A DNA stretch of 64,000 bases from Okeania hirsuta (GCF_003838195.1 NZ_RCBY01000014.1:1-64000), one strand, 5' to 3'; shown: positions 17,094 through 26,773, counted from the first letter of the stretch. Translations and numbers: made by a program. Notes: generated by a model from the sequence alone, not told the origin.

Positions 17094-17903
17094 ATGAGTA
17101 ATTTCAGTAATGTTGGTAAGTTGATACATCTGTATATTGATGAAATTGAACCGGGGGATGGAATAGATGCCCCAGAATTTCTAATCTCAGCAACGGCAAA
17201 ATTTCTCAGTGAAAGTGGGGGGCGAAACTGGATACCTGTAATTGTGAAAGAAGTTGAAGAGGATAAATATGAAGTAATTGGTAACTCCTTTATTTTTGCC
17301 GTAGCTGAAGCTGCTGGTTTAGAAAAAGTTTGGTGTGTTATTGCTGATGAAAGTGAAGAAACTGAAAAAATTAGCAAAATTTTGTCTGGGGAAAAAATAC
17401 CACAAATAAATCTTTCAACCGCCACGAGAGACGAAATTAAAATAGCACTTCAATACTTAATTGAAAAACCAGACAGTCAACTTAAAGGAGTGAAACTAGC
17501 AGTAGCCACAAATCGTATTGATGAAGCACCACGTCAATATTGGAAAGATTTTAAACCTATTACAAAATTAAAGTGTGGAATTACGATGGCTAAAGTCAAA
17601 GCTTTAAAAGAAGTATTTTATCTGACTCCCCAACCAATACCCGAACCAGAGAAAGTAAATCTTTCCACTGCCACAAAAGATGAAATTCAAGCAGCACTTA
17701 AATATTTAATCGAAAAGCCAAATAGTCAACTAAAACAAGTTGAATTAGTAAAAGCGACAGAACTTATTGCTGAAGCTCCACGTCAAAATTGGAAAAGCTT
17801 AGAAGCAATTACAAAATTAAAATGTGGAATTGGAAAAGCTAAGATTAATGTTTTAAAAGAGGTATTTTATTTAAGAAAAGAGGGAGTAGGCAGTAGTCAG
17901 TAG
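17094..17903 (+). CDS. ParB/Srx-like protein with two HhH-like repeats, partner of the ParA fusion
   Basis: 269 residues. Residues about 5-88 follow the ParB/sulfiredoxin pattern: IHLYIDEIEPG, then a helix, NWIPVIVKEVEEDKYEVIGN, and AEAAGLEKVWCVIAD. The GxRR core is replaced by GNSFIFAV. Two tandem repeats of about 75 residues follow (about 105-178 and 189-262), each starting INLSTAT or VNLSTAT plus K/R-DEI. Each ends TKLKCGI-x3-K-x4-LKEVFYL, which resembles a helix-hairpin-helix DNA-binding unit. Originally it probably overlapped the ParA-fusion stop; a palindrome and duplication now separate them by about 620 bp. A small Shine-Dalgarno (AAGGAG, 17078) precedes the ATG. Role as DNA-binding partner is inferred. 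Confidence 0.75.
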   Translation: MSNFSNVGKLIHLYIDEIEPGDGIDAPEFLISATAKFLSESGGRNWIPVIVKEVEEDKYEVIGNSFIFAVAEAAGLEKVWCVIADESEETEKISKILSGEKIPQINLSTATRDEIKIALQYLIEKPDSQLKGVKLAVATNRIDEAPRQYWKDFKPITKLKCGITMAKVKALKEVFYLTPQPIPEPEKVNLSTATKDEIQAALKYLIEKPNSQLKQVELVKATELIAEAPRQNWKSLEAITKLKCGIGKAKINVLKEVFYLRKEGVGSSQ

Positions 17904-18545
17904 GGGGAAAGAATTGAAGAACCTATCCAACTATTTTTAACAAGTTTATTTGTTTAAGTAAAATGTGTTTGAAAAGCTTGATTTTTCGTTTTTAACTATC
18001 AAAATTGGAGATGTCTAATCAGAGACTGAAATATTTGGATTGAAGACAAGGTTATTTCCTATTCCTTTTTTTCTCTAATTCGCTATTCAATATTGATGCA
18101 GAAATAGAAAGTTTTGTAGCTACCTCTACAGGAAAATTAATCAAAGCTCCTAAAGTATAGAAAAGTTATAGAAATTAACTTAAAAAATGTCACAAATAGT
18201 TGGTAATTGATGAATTAAAATAATAAGCTGAAATTACTGTAGAGTAAAGGTTTTAAGTAGGACTTACCGATCTAAATCTAAAAGCCTTTACAGATAAAAG
18301 TAAGTGCCTTTTTAGAACGAAAAAGAGTGCAACTTTTTAAGCTTGAGCGACCAAAAAGCTAGGATTAAAGGCTCACTACGGCAAAAAAATAAAGAGACAA
18401 ATATATCCGACTACCTCCTCTAAATTCTCCATTACTCCTGACTCATACCCCTGCCATGCATACTTTTTCAGCAAACCCTAAGTACCTAAAATATCACTTC
18501 TGACTTCTGACTTTTGACTTCTGACTTTAGTGAAACGACATTACA
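17904..18545. other. Spacer with a degenerate MITE
   Basis: About 18260-18480 is a decayed copy of the 250-bp MITE family, with TCTAAATCTAAAAGCC on the left and TTTTTCAGCAAACCCTA on the right. A short minus-strand frame near 18075-18165 reads ALINFPVEVATKLSI and may be a gene relic that I cannot assign. The stretch just before the decarboxylase start has repeated TTCTGACTT strings. Confidence 0.55.
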
Positions 18546-20114
18546 ATGCTTGACCAAACCAAAGCACCAATAATTCAAACTCTCAAAAATCTTACCCAAA
18601 AATCTCATGCTCCTTTCTACGCACCAGGACACAAACTAGGAAAAGGCATTCCACAACCACTTAATGACTTATTAGGTAAAAAAGTATTTCTAGCAGACTT
18701 ACCAGAATTACCAGAATTGGATAACTTATTTGCTCCAGAAAGTGTAATTAAAGAAGCTCAAGAATTAGCAGCAGAAACTTTTGGAGCATTACAAACCAGA
18801 TTTCTAGTCAACGGTTCAACTACAGGAATTATCGCTGGAATACTAGCCACTTGTGGAAATGGAGACAAAATTATTTTGCCTCGGAATATTCATCAGTCAG
18901 TAGTCTCTGGGCTAATTATATCTGGAGCAATTCCCATTTTTATCAATCCTGAATATGATTCAGATTGGGATATTACTCTCAGTGTCACTCCTAAATCTAT
19001 TGCCCAAACCTTAGCAAAACATCCAGACACCAAAGCAGTGATGGTAATTTATCCTACCTATCATGGTGTCTGTGGAGATATTGCAGCGATCGCCCAAGAA
19101 GTCCACAAATATAATATTCCCTTATTAGTAGATGAAGCTCACGGTCCACATTTTGCTTTTCATCCAGAATTACCAACTCCAGCATTAGTAGGTGGAGCAG
19201 ATTTAACAGTACAATCCATTCATAAAGTATTGGGGGCAATGACTCAAGCATCAATGTTGCATCTGGGCAGTAAACGCATAGACTCCTACCGACTCAACCA
19301 AGCCTTACAAATGCTACAGTCTAGTAGTCCAAATTATTTACTTTTGGCATCTCTCGATGCTGCCCGCCAACAAATGGCTTTGCTTGGTCAAGAACTAATG
19401 AGTCAGACTTTAGAATTAGCTAGGGATGCTAGAAATAGAATTAGTCAACTGCCAAATTTTTCTATATTTGACAAAGAAATAAGAAGCTTGACTAGCTCGC
19501 CAGGAAATTCAGACTTATTAACTAATGAGAGGAAAAGATTACCTTTCTTGATAAAAGGCAGAAAATTTGATGAAAGTTATATCAATTCTGGATTTTTTGC
19601 TCTTGACCAAACCAGATTAACAATAAAAGTCTCTGATATTGGTTTGAGCGGGTATGAAGCTGATGAAATTTTGCATCAGAAATTAGGTGTTACCTGTGAG
19701 TTACCAAGTTTCAAAAGTCTGACATTCATTATTTCTCTGGGAAATACAAAGGCAGATATTGAGCAGTTAATAGATGCTCTAGTAAATTTAGCAGAGCAAG
19801 ATTGTAGAAATAAATTTAACAAGTTCACCGACTTTAAGACAGAAATTGACGATTATTTAATTGATTCCTCAATTCCTTTATCTCCCAGAGATGCCTTCTT
19901 TGCCCAGAAAGATTATTTACCCATAGAAAAATCTTTAGGTTGTATCAGTGCTGAACTTATTTGTCCCTATCCACCAGGTATTCCAGTATTAATGCCTGGT
20001 GAAATTATTGCGCAACAGCATTTGAAAATACTTGAACAAGTCCGGGCATTGAGTGGGATAATAACAGGGTGTAGTGACCCCACTCTTAAAAGTATTAAAG
20101 TGTGTAGATTTTAG
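18546..20114 (+). CDS. Orn/Lys/Arg decarboxylase family, PLP-dependent
   Basis: 522 residues of the fold-type I major-domain decarboxylases (SpeA/Cad/YaaO type). Visible are FYAPGHKLGKGIP near the N-terminus, FLVNGSTTGIIAGILA for phosphate and cofactor binding, LLVDEAHGPHFAFHP with the cofactor Asp, and the Schiff-base lysine K227 in QSIHKVLGAMTQ. The C-terminal part has CPYPPGIPVLMPGE. It probably makes agmatine, cadaverine or another polyamine precursor. The substrate cannot be separated by eye, although cyanobacterial members are often arginine decarboxylases. It is monocistronic; MITEs lie on both sides. Confidence 0.92.
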   Translation: MLDQTKAPIIQTLKNLTQKSHAPFYAPGHKLGKGIPQPLNDLLGKKVFLADLPELPELDNLFAPESVIKEAQELAAETFGALQTRFLVNGSTTGIIAGILATCGNGDKIILPRNIHQSVVSGLIISGAIPIFINPEYDSDWDITLSVTPKSIAQTLAKHPDTKAVMVIYPTYHGVCGDIAAIAQEVHKYNIPLLVDEAHGPHFAFHPELPTPALVGGADLTVQSIHKVLGAMTQASMLHLGSKRIDSYRLNQALQMLQSSSPNYLLLASLDAARQQMALLGQELMSQTLELARDARNRISQLPNFSIFDKEIRSLTSSPGNSDLLTNERKRLPFLIKGRKFDESYINSGFFALDQTRLTIKVSDIGLSGYEADEILHQKLGVTCELPSFKSLTFIISLGNTKADIEQLIDALVNLAEQDCRNKFNKFTDFKTEIDDYLIDSSIPLSPRDAFFAQKDYLPIEKSLGCISAELICPYPPGIPVLMPGEIIAQQHLKILEQVRALSGIITGCSDPTLKSIKVCRF

Positions 20115-20210
20115 TCTTATATCATGTCTCTTCTCTAGGGAATAGGGAATAGGGAATAGGGAACAGGGAACAGGGAGAAATTTATCAGAGAAGACTTTTT
20201 TATGATGACT

Positions 20211-20465
20211 AATTAGGGTTTGCTGAAAAAGTCTTATGGGTGAGGGAAGGAGACAGCTATACTGGAGACAGGAGACAGGAGAAAAGGAAATTTAGAGGAG
20301 GTAGGAGCGGGCGTTTTGTCCCAAGATTGTTCTGCCCAACTATGCGCCTAAAATGCTCACTTTTTGAGCGTGAAGAGCTGAAAACCAGGTACTTTTTAAA
20401 GGCCACAAAAAGGCCTAAACCTTGATCTGCAAATACTTTTAGATTTAATCAGCAAGCCCTAATTA
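20211..20465. repeat. 250-bp MITE family, copy with intact ends
   Basis: The left end AATTAGGGTTTGCTGAAAAA and right end AATCAGCAAGCCCTAATT form imperfect inverted termini. The interior contains a purine-rich GGAGACAGGAGACAGGAGA block, CTGCCCAACTATG and GAGCGTGAAGAGCTG. Other copies lie at 25039-25297, 34702-34966, 36178-36416, 55734-55984 and 63661-63938, with degenerate ones near 18260 and 41560. Frames here are accidental. Confidence 0.92.
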
Positions 20466-20493
20466 ATGAGACTTGATATTAGACTGTAAGACA

Positions 20494-20586
20494 TATAGTC
20501 ATTCCAGTTAAGATTGAGACAAGGGTTTCTTGCCTTGAAAGAGTTTCAGCTAAAAAAGTGTTCCAGTCTTATTCAGAATGACTATA
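20494..20586. repeat. 93-bp MITE, copy 2
   Basis: TATAGTCATTC...GAATGACTATA, nearly identical to 12026-12118. It lies just beyond a 250-bp MITE and next to the dead tnpB. Confidence 0.9.
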
Positions 20587-20636
20587 GTAATAAAGGACAC
20601 AATAAATCTACTATTACTATTACCGCTCAACTAAAC

Positions 20637-22079
20637 TTACTCAAACTTACTCACAAGTCTGAAAGTATAGTCAAACGCAAGTGGATCAAGCACTACAGGG
20701 TTAAACGGCAAACTCTTTATTCCTTGGTCAAAGACATCAGGAATTACTTTTTTAATAATGTTCAACGACCCATTTACATCTGCATTTAATAATTTATTTT
20801 CCCTGTTTTTATACAGTCCTCTTGTTACTCTTTTTCCACTTAATTTCGGTTTTTTATCTCCATATTTAGGCAAATTATCCCCATCTAAACAGCTTAATTG
20901 AGATGTATAGGATTCTTCGGTAATTATTACTTTTATTGTAAGCATTCAGCCGTCAGCCATCAGCTATCAGCTATTGCTTTTAATTTAGAATAAAAGCAAT
21001 ATTTAATTCTCTTACTAAAAAAGTTGGCTCCCTTACCCTAAAAGTCTATATTAATTTAAACACTTTCCTATATGAGAGAGTCTTGTTGCTAATAGCTGAC
21101 AGCTAATAGCTGAATGCTTACCTTTTATTCCTCTTAATTGGGCTTTATACGTTAACATCTCTATTAACTTACAGTGAGGGATATTAACAAATTGTTGATT
21201 GTTCTTTTTCCCTAATTTTATTTCTTGTTTCCAATTTTGATTCTACCCAATGATTAAGATTCCTATTTCATGGTTTACACACTAATCTATTACTCTTTTA
21301 CTTGCTGTATGGAGATAGTTTTCTACTCGACAATTTCGTTTATGAGTTAATTTTTTTAACCGATTAGAATTAGTTTGATTGTGGTTGTTTTTTAATTGAG
21401 ATTGTAAATAAGAGCGTTGTTTATTATAAAAGGCGTTAATGGCTTTTAATGGTCTGCACTTAATCAAGAGAGGTGAAGTTCCTGTTTGATTTGTCGTTAC
21501 AGGTATTAAGTTATTTACTCCTAAATCTACTCCTGCTATTTGTTGATTTTCTGTTGTTGACTCCGCTTTTTCAGATACTATTTCTATTATGTAACAGCTA
21601 CTTTTGGGGATAATTCTCGCTTCTATTATTTCTGTCTGTGAAGTAGGGATTTTTATTTCACTCATGGATAAGTGACAAATCCCTTTTTTTAAGGCTTTTT
21701 TAGAAATTGATTCATGAGGATAGGGCAGAAGATTTCGGCCTTTTGTCTTATGTTTATATTTGGGAATTTTCGGTTTTCCTAAAAATTTACTTGGCTGTTT
21801 TTTCCATTCTTTTAAAGCTCAAAAATAACTAGGGCTTACTGAGTCTAATCTCCTGATTATTTGCTTACTTACTTTGGTAGGTAAAGCTTGATAATCATCC
21901 GTCTTAGATACCTTGTGATACAGTTGATTAAAGCTTAGTTTCTTTTTGTTTTCAAAGAAATATTGGCGATAATAATAGTTAGCTAAATTGAACAAATTTT
22001 TCGACAAAAAAGCCTTGTGATTTATTTCTGACCACCAATAATGTGATTTTGTAATAACATGACGTTCAACTAGTTTCAT
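20637..22079 (-). pseudogene. TnpB (IS200/IS605 OrfB) pseudogene in three pieces
   Basis: Read from 22079: residues MKLVERHVITKSHYWWSEI and the helical N-terminus, then a stop/frameshift near 21819. From 21665 the frame resumes with QQIAGVDLGVNNLIPVTTN (RuvC-I Asp) and KKLTHKRNCRVENYLHTASK. From 20945 come VIITEESYTSQLSCLDGD (RuvC-II Glu and first zinc Cys) and RGLYKNRENKLLNADVNGSL (final RuvC Asp). A 182-bp MITE (20939-21120) splits the last two pieces. Most active-site residues are recognisable, so decay is moderate. The orientation matches a solo IS1341-type element; no TnpA is nearby. Confidence 0.85.
20939..21120. repeat. 182-bp MITE inserted in tnpB
   Basis: TAAGCATTCAGC at the left matches GCTGAATGCTTA at the right (12-bp perfect ends), with subterminal CAGCTATCAGCTATT and AATAGCTGACAGCTA repeats. 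It interrupts tnpB coding sequence. A second member spans 36076-36541. Confidence 0.9.
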
Positions 22080-22254
22080 ATCTTAATTGTAGCTGGACAA
22101 CTCTATTGAAGTAATTATAGAATTATCAACATATACTATATAACCGGATTCTATATTAAATCAACAATTCCCTATTCCCTATTCCCTAACTTCTGCAAGA
22201 AGTCTACCGAAATATCAACCGCTTTTCTAAATTACTGCTAAAAAAAATTTTCCT

Positions 22255-22857
22255 ATGTCTTCTCCACTTTGGCCTTATGTTACTCCAGGTATCTCCGATG
22301 ACTTATTTGAACGTTTACCTGGTATTCCCATGAGTAAGCGAGAAGTCCGCTTACTGTTAATATCTTATTTACGATTACAATCAGACTCTATTGTTTGGGA
22401 TATTGGTGCAGGAACAGGGACTATTCCCGTCGAAACAGGTCTAATATGTCCTCAAGGCCGAATTATTGCCGTAGAAAGGGATGAAGAAGTAGCAAATTTA
22501 ATTCGGAGAAATTGCGATCGCTTCGGAGTAGAGAATGTCACAGTAGTCGAAGGTAGTGCTCCTGAATGTCTAGATAGTCTAACCGAAGCGCCCAGTCGTG
22601 TCTGTATAGAGGGAGGTCGTCACATCAAGGCCATACTCCAAGAAGTTTGGAAAAGATTGTTACCCCAAGGTCGAGTCATCGCCACTGCTGCTAATCTAGA
22701 AAGTCTTTATGCTATTTCTGAAAGTTTTGCTGATTTACAGGTTCGCAATGTAGAAGTAGTTCAACCGGCACTGAATCGTTTAGAGACAAGAGGTATACAT
22801 CAAACCTTTGCAGCAATTAATCCCATATTTATCCTTAGTGGTGAGAAAATAGACTGA
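22255..22857 (+). CDS. cbiT: Cobalt-precorrin-6B C15-methyltransferase, decarboxylating (CbiT)
   Basis: 200 residues, normal for stand-alone CbiT. PGIPMSKREVRLLLIS is typical of the N-terminus, SAM motif I is DIGAGTGTIPVE at residues 49-60, and IIAVERDEEVANLIRRNC is the acidic post-I loop. GSAPECL and CIEGGRHIKAILQE follow. It methylates C15 and decarboxylates the corrin ring in cobalamin or pseudocobalamin synthesis. It is not next to other cob genes here, as is common in cyanobacteria; cdsA follows 180 bp downstream. Confidence 0.92.
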   Translation: MSSPLWPYVTPGISDDLFERLPGIPMSKREVRLLLISYLRLQSDSIVWDIGAGTGTIPVETGLICPQGRIIAVERDEEVANLIRRNCDRFGVENVTVVEGSAPECLDSLTEAPSRVCIEGGRHIKAILQEVWKRLLPQGRVIATAANLESLYAISESFADLQVRNVEVVQPALNRLETRGIHQTFAAINPIFILSGEKID

Positions 22858-23038
22858 ATTTTACTCTAATCTGAAATTATACAATACATTGAAATATATA
22901 GATTTATAAATTAAGTAATAATTATCAGTGAATTAAATGTCTATAATAATTAGATATTAAATTACTGGAACATTTAACGCTGCATTATTGGAGCAAAAAC
23001 TGAACCGATCATTTATTTTATCTGAATTTGTACATATT

Positions 23039-23917
23039 ATGTCTTGGTCTCGTATTATTAGTGGATTAGTGGCGATCGCTGTTGCTTTGGGAATGATTAT
23101 TTTCGGGGGATGGTGGTTTACAGTAGGTATGGGAGCGATCGTTTACCTGGGCCAACAAGAATATTTTCAACTAGCACGCACCAAAGGTATTGCACCAGCA
23201 GCCAAAACCACCCTAGCATTAAGTCAAGTTATTTTGGTAGTAGCTGCCCTAGCTCCTGATTTAGTAGATGCTATATTTACATTAGCAGGAACTCTAATTT
23301 GTTTTTATCTACTATTTCAGCCAAAATTAGCTACGATCGCTGATATCGCATCATCAATTTTAGGTCTATTTTATGGTGGATATCTGCCGAGTTATTGGAT
23401 TAGACTCAGAGTTGGACTAGAAGCTCAGTTACAGACACCTCAAATAATTCCACTAGGAAATTACTGGGATATTTCATGGATAGACCCTTTGAGTTGGTCT
23501 CAGAGCCTAACATTTACTCTACTTGGTTTTTGCTGTATATGGGCTGCTGATATTGGTGCTTATTTTGTGGGAAAATTCTTTGGCCGAATTAGACTTTCAG
23601 AAATAAGCCCCAAAAAAACTGTAGAGGGTGCAGTGTTTGGTGTTGTGGGTAGTATAGTAGTCGCGACATTAGGTTCTTGGTACTTAGGTTGGCCTGGTTT
23701 GCCTTGGACAGGTGCTGTTTTGGGTTTAGTAGTAGGAATTGCCAGTCTACTTGGAGATTTGACTGAATCGATGATGAAACGAGATGCAGGTGTGAAAGAT
23801 TCTGGACAACTAATTCCTGGACACGGAGGGATTCTTGACCGCACGGATAGTTATGTTTTTACTGCACCCCTCATATATTATTTTTTTACTCTACTTTTAC
23901 CACTTCTCAATACTTAG
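23039..23917 (+). CDS. cdsA: Phosphatidate cytidylyltransferase
   Basis: About 292 residues from the ATG at 23039, which I prefer over the in-frame TTG at 22988 because homologues begin near SWSRIISGLVAIAVAL. The protein has many membrane helices. The C-terminus carries the CDP-diglyceride synthetase signature: LLGDLTESMMKRDAGVKDSG followed by LIPGHGGILDRTDSYVF. It makes CDP-diacylglycerol for phosphatidylglycerol, which photosystems require. All signature residues are present. Confidence 0.95.
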   Translation: MSWSRIISGLVAIAVALGMIIFGGWWFTVGMGAIVYLGQQEYFQLARTKGIAPAAKTTLALSQVILVVAALAPDLVDAIFTLAGTLICFYLLFQPKLATIADIASSILGLFYGGYLPSYWIRLRVGLEAQLQTPQIIPLGNYWDISWIDPLSWSQSLTFTLLGFCCIWAADIGAYFVGKFFGRIRLSEISPKKTVEGAVFGVVGSIVVATLGSWYLGWPGLPWTGAVLGLVVGIASLLGDLTESMMKRDAGVKDSGQLIPGHGGILDRTDSYVFTAPLIYYFFTLLLPLLNT

Positions 23918-23935
23918 GGTTTAGTATGGTTGGAG

Positions 23936-24802
23936 TTATGGGTTCACTGTTAAACGACCTTCGCAACTAAGTTGACCAGAATTTAATGTTAATTCTTTTA
24001 GTTCAACATCAGAGCCTAAGTCAATTTTGATATTATTTGAAAAGTCATAACTAGCCTTGTGCAAAATCTGAATCTCTAGATTGTCTAACAATAGTTCAGA
24101 GCTACTAGCAAGCTTCAAATCAGTATGCAAAGTTAAGGAAATCTTTTCATCTGATGTAGACAAAAAATTAGCAAATAAATTTATCCTGTCTGTAAAAAAT
24201 TCAGCTTTCTGGTCATACAAACTAATTGGTTGTTCTAGCTGTTCTAAAAAATCTGGCGGTAATAATGGAGTTAAAAATTCAACGACCGCTTGAGCTAACA
24301 GAGGAGATTGTAGACTAGTATTAAAGTCAGATTGTAGTAATTTAAGCTTACCAAATAAAGGAAAAGATTCTAATATTTGTAATGGTTTACCCTTGATAAC
24401 TTGACCAATATTAATCTTAATTCCAGTTGCAGATAAATCTATCTGTGTTAAATTTAATCCTCGAAAAACCACATTAGAAGCAGCAACAGAAACCTGCGGA
24501 ATTTTACCTGTAAGAATTTGGCGATCACCACCTTCAATCAGAACTTTTAATTGTTCTACCTGTTCTAGTTGAGATTTTAACCAAAATTTCAATGCAGGGG
24601 ATAAAAATCTACTAACAATTCTACTTTTTCTTGTAGTTGATATTTCATCTTGACTTCTAATAGCAACATCAGAATCAGAAATTTGATTCACTTCTGGTAA
24701 ATTTTTATTCATCAAAGACACCATTAGGTTAGTATAGTCAGTTTTGTAATTATTTCCAGAGACGGAGAATATTATATAGAAGCCATTTGGTATCTTTTTC
24801 AA
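23936..24802 (-). CDS. DUF2993 (LmeA-like) lipid-binding protein
   Basis: 288 residues. The middle reads FRGLNLTQIDLSATGIKINI and later FLTPLLPPDFLEQLEQP, the pattern of the cyanobacterial DUF2993 family, thought to form a lipid-binding tubular fold. The first 27 residues look atypical, and Met at residue 28 or 31 (MVSLMNKNL) may be the true start. It converges on cdsA with an 18-bp gap, so the two may share a terminator region. The molecular role is not known. Confidence 0.8.
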   Translation of the reverse strand: MKKIPNGFYIIFSVSGNNYKTDYTNLMVSLMNKNLPEVNQISDSDVAIRSQDEISTTRKSRIVSRFLSPALKFWLKSQLEQVEQLKVLIEGGDRQILTGKIPQVSVAASNVVFRGLNLTQIDLSATGIKINIGQVIKGKPLQILESFPLFGKLKLLQSDFNTSLQSPLLAQAVVEFLTPLLPPDFLEQLEQPISLYDQKAEFFTDRINLFANFLSTSDEKISLTLHTDLKLASSSELLLDNLEIQILHKASYDFSNNIKIDLGSDVELKELTLNSGQLSCEGRLTVNP

Positions 24803-25038
24803 GCTAAATTAGCTTCTGAAATAGCTAGTATATCTAGCAATTTCGGGCTAGGCAATGGCCAAGTAGGAAAATTCTAAATTTTCTAGGACTTTTTTCGGGT
24901 ATTTATAGCAGTTTTCATTAACATAGAATACAACTATTTCTGCAACTTATTAAACTTTAGGTATATCTATAATTTTTACTGTAGTCAACATGAGTGAAAA
25001 CTACCAGGTGGTAGATATTGGGTGTGTCGATGGCACAT

Positions 25039-25297
25039 AATTAGGGTTTACGGAAAAAGTCTTTTAGTAGGGGTAGGAGACAACCCACCCCTAACCCCTC
25101 CCAGGAGGGGAGAAATGGGAATGAGCGAGGAGGTAGGAGTAACAATTGTCCCTTGAATTGTTCTGCCCAACTATGAGCCTAAAATACGCTCCATGCATGA
25201 GCGTGAAGAGCTGAAACAGGCGCACTGCAATTCGACCCCAAAAAGGCACTTGTCTTTATATGTCAATGCTTTTAGATTTAATCAGCAAGCCCTAATT
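25039..25297. repeat. 250-bp MITE family copy
   Basis: AATTAGGGTTTACGGAAAAA to TTTAATCAGCAAGCCCTAATT. The interior holds a CCCACCCCTAACCCCTCCCA block and CTGCCCAACTATGAGCC. One terminal variation (TTACGG for TTGCTG) marks it as a slightly diverged copy. Confidence 0.9.
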
Positions 25298-26005
25298 ATG
25301 AAATTTATTAACAAGTTTTTCTTTAATGTACAGGCAACGCCTGATTAAAATATTGTTCTATGCAACTTTATATTAATTTGGTGTAAGCAAGACCAATTCT
25401 CATAAGCATAAAATGCTCACGACTCCCCGACTCCCCGACTCCCTTACTCCCCGACTCCTCTGCCTAGAATGACTTAACTTAGTTTTTCTGCCTCTTACTT
25501 TTCAATATATATAGCCCGAAAAACCCTCTTTTATCCCATCAAGTTAACCAATTGTCAAAAGTTATTCTGCTTACTCCAAGTAGTTTGATTAATTGAGCGA
25601 TAGAAAACTCCTAATAACTCAAAATTATACATTTAGCTCTATTTATCCCTTGAGGGAATTGCCTTTAGCAACTGTCATTTTTTCTATTGCCAGAAACTAT
25701 GAACTCTGTCAAACTTTAACTGGTCTACTTGCTGTTCAGTCGCTCCTTCAAATATATGATTTTATGTTTATATCTCAAATTAAAATGCTAAAAACTATAT
25801 GTTGCTTTGAGGATTGCTATAGCAATCAGGAATGATTTATGAGATATTTGAGATATTTAAGAACAATTAAGATCGATCAAAATCCTTTTATATTCTGACT
25901 TTTAAGGGCTGACTCCTGATTACCACTAAAATCTTACAACTGAAATATGATTGCTATATATATTGACTAATAATCTGAATCGACAAAAGTGATGAACTTA
26001 AAAAT
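25298..26005. other. Spacer without recognised gene
   Basis: It contains a short palindrome GGCAACGCC near 25332 related to the GGCGTTGCTGA MITE ends, and a CCCCGACTC tandem string (about 25412-25455). The 80-codon open frame at 25593 has no RBS and no family character. Nothing else is supported. Confidence 0.5.
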
Positions 26006-26773
26006 ATGGTTGAAAGAGTACAAAAAATATTATCTCAGTGGGGAATAGCCTCTCGACGTCAAGCCGAACAAATGATTATAGCTGGACGAGTAAGGGTGAA
26101 CGGTATAATTATCCCATTAGGTGAAAAAGCCAATCCGGAATTGGACAGCATTGAAGTTGACGGTTTGCCCCTCCGACCAGAAAACCGTCCTAAATCTATA
26201 TATTTATTGCTCAATAAACCGATAGGAGTAATTTCCACTTGTTCGGAACCTAGTAGACGTAGTAAGGTTCTAGATATTCTAAGTTCAGAACTGAGAAACG
26301 GAAAGGGGATTCATCCAGTAGGACGCTTAGATGCAGATTCTACAGGAGCATTACTCCTCACAAATGATGGTCGAGTCACATATTGTTTGACCCATCCCAA
26401 ACATTGTCTTCCCAAAACTTATCAAGTATGGGTAGAAGGTCATCCCCAAGAATTGACATTAAAATTGTGGCGTCAGGGTATTATCTTATCTGGTAAAAAA
26501 ACTTTACCTGCTCGAGTTAAAGTCCTAGAAGAAAGTAATAATTCTCAAACTCTTTTAGAAGTGGTTATCTCTGAAGGTAGAAATCGGCAAATTCGTAGAG
26601 TAGCAGAAAAATTAGGACATCCTGTTGTGAAACTACACCGTACTGCAATTGGCCAAATCCAGTTGCAGGTACCTGGAGAGTCTGTTTTGCCTAGTGGTCA
26701 TTACCGACCTCTAAAAGATTTTGAAATTAACTTTTTGCATGACCAAATCAATAAAAGTTCTCAATTAAGCTAA
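26006..26773 (+). CDS. RsuA/RluB/E/F-family pseudouridine synthase
   Basis: 255 residues. An N-terminal S4 RNA-binding domain (RVQKILSQWGIASRRQAEQM to about residue 60) precedes the catalytic domain, with IHPVGRLDADSTGALLLTND carrying the catalytic Asp D109. The conserved C-terminal EGRNRQIRRVAEKLGHPV follows. It modifies uridine in rRNA; the RluB-like position in 23S helix 93 is the usual assignment for this size, but the target is not shown. The next gene is the RodZ-like protein 290 bp downstream. Confidence 0.93.
   Translation: MVERVQKILSQWGIASRRQAEQMIIAGRVRVNGIIIPLGEKANPELDSIEVDGLPLRPENRPKSIYLLLNKPIGVISTCSEPSRRSKVLDILSSELRNGKGIHPVGRLDADSTGALLLTNDGRVTYCLTHPKHCLPKTYQVWVEGHPQELTLKLWRQGIILSGKKTLPARVKVLEESNNSQTLLEVVISEGRNRQIRRVAEKLGHPVVKLHRTAIGQIQLQVPGESVLPSGHYRPLKDFEINFLHDQINKSSQLS

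Noticed and set aside
14508-17903. Integrated plasmid partition region
   Set aside because: No replication initiator or iterons nearby, and the ParA protein carries a nuclease-like domain; not excluded, but not supported.
20240-20425. 61-codon open frame on the plus strand
   Set aside because: It lies wholly within a 250-bp MITE and has no family character; the same sequence at other sites is not open in that frame.
22988-23038. TTG start for cdsA adding 17 residues
   Set aside because: The extension is not hydrophobic or CdsA-like; the ATG at 23039 gives the usual N-terminus.
25593-25835. 80-codon open frame in the spacer
   Set aside because: No RBS, no recognisable domain and AT-rich composition like surrounding non-coding DNA.
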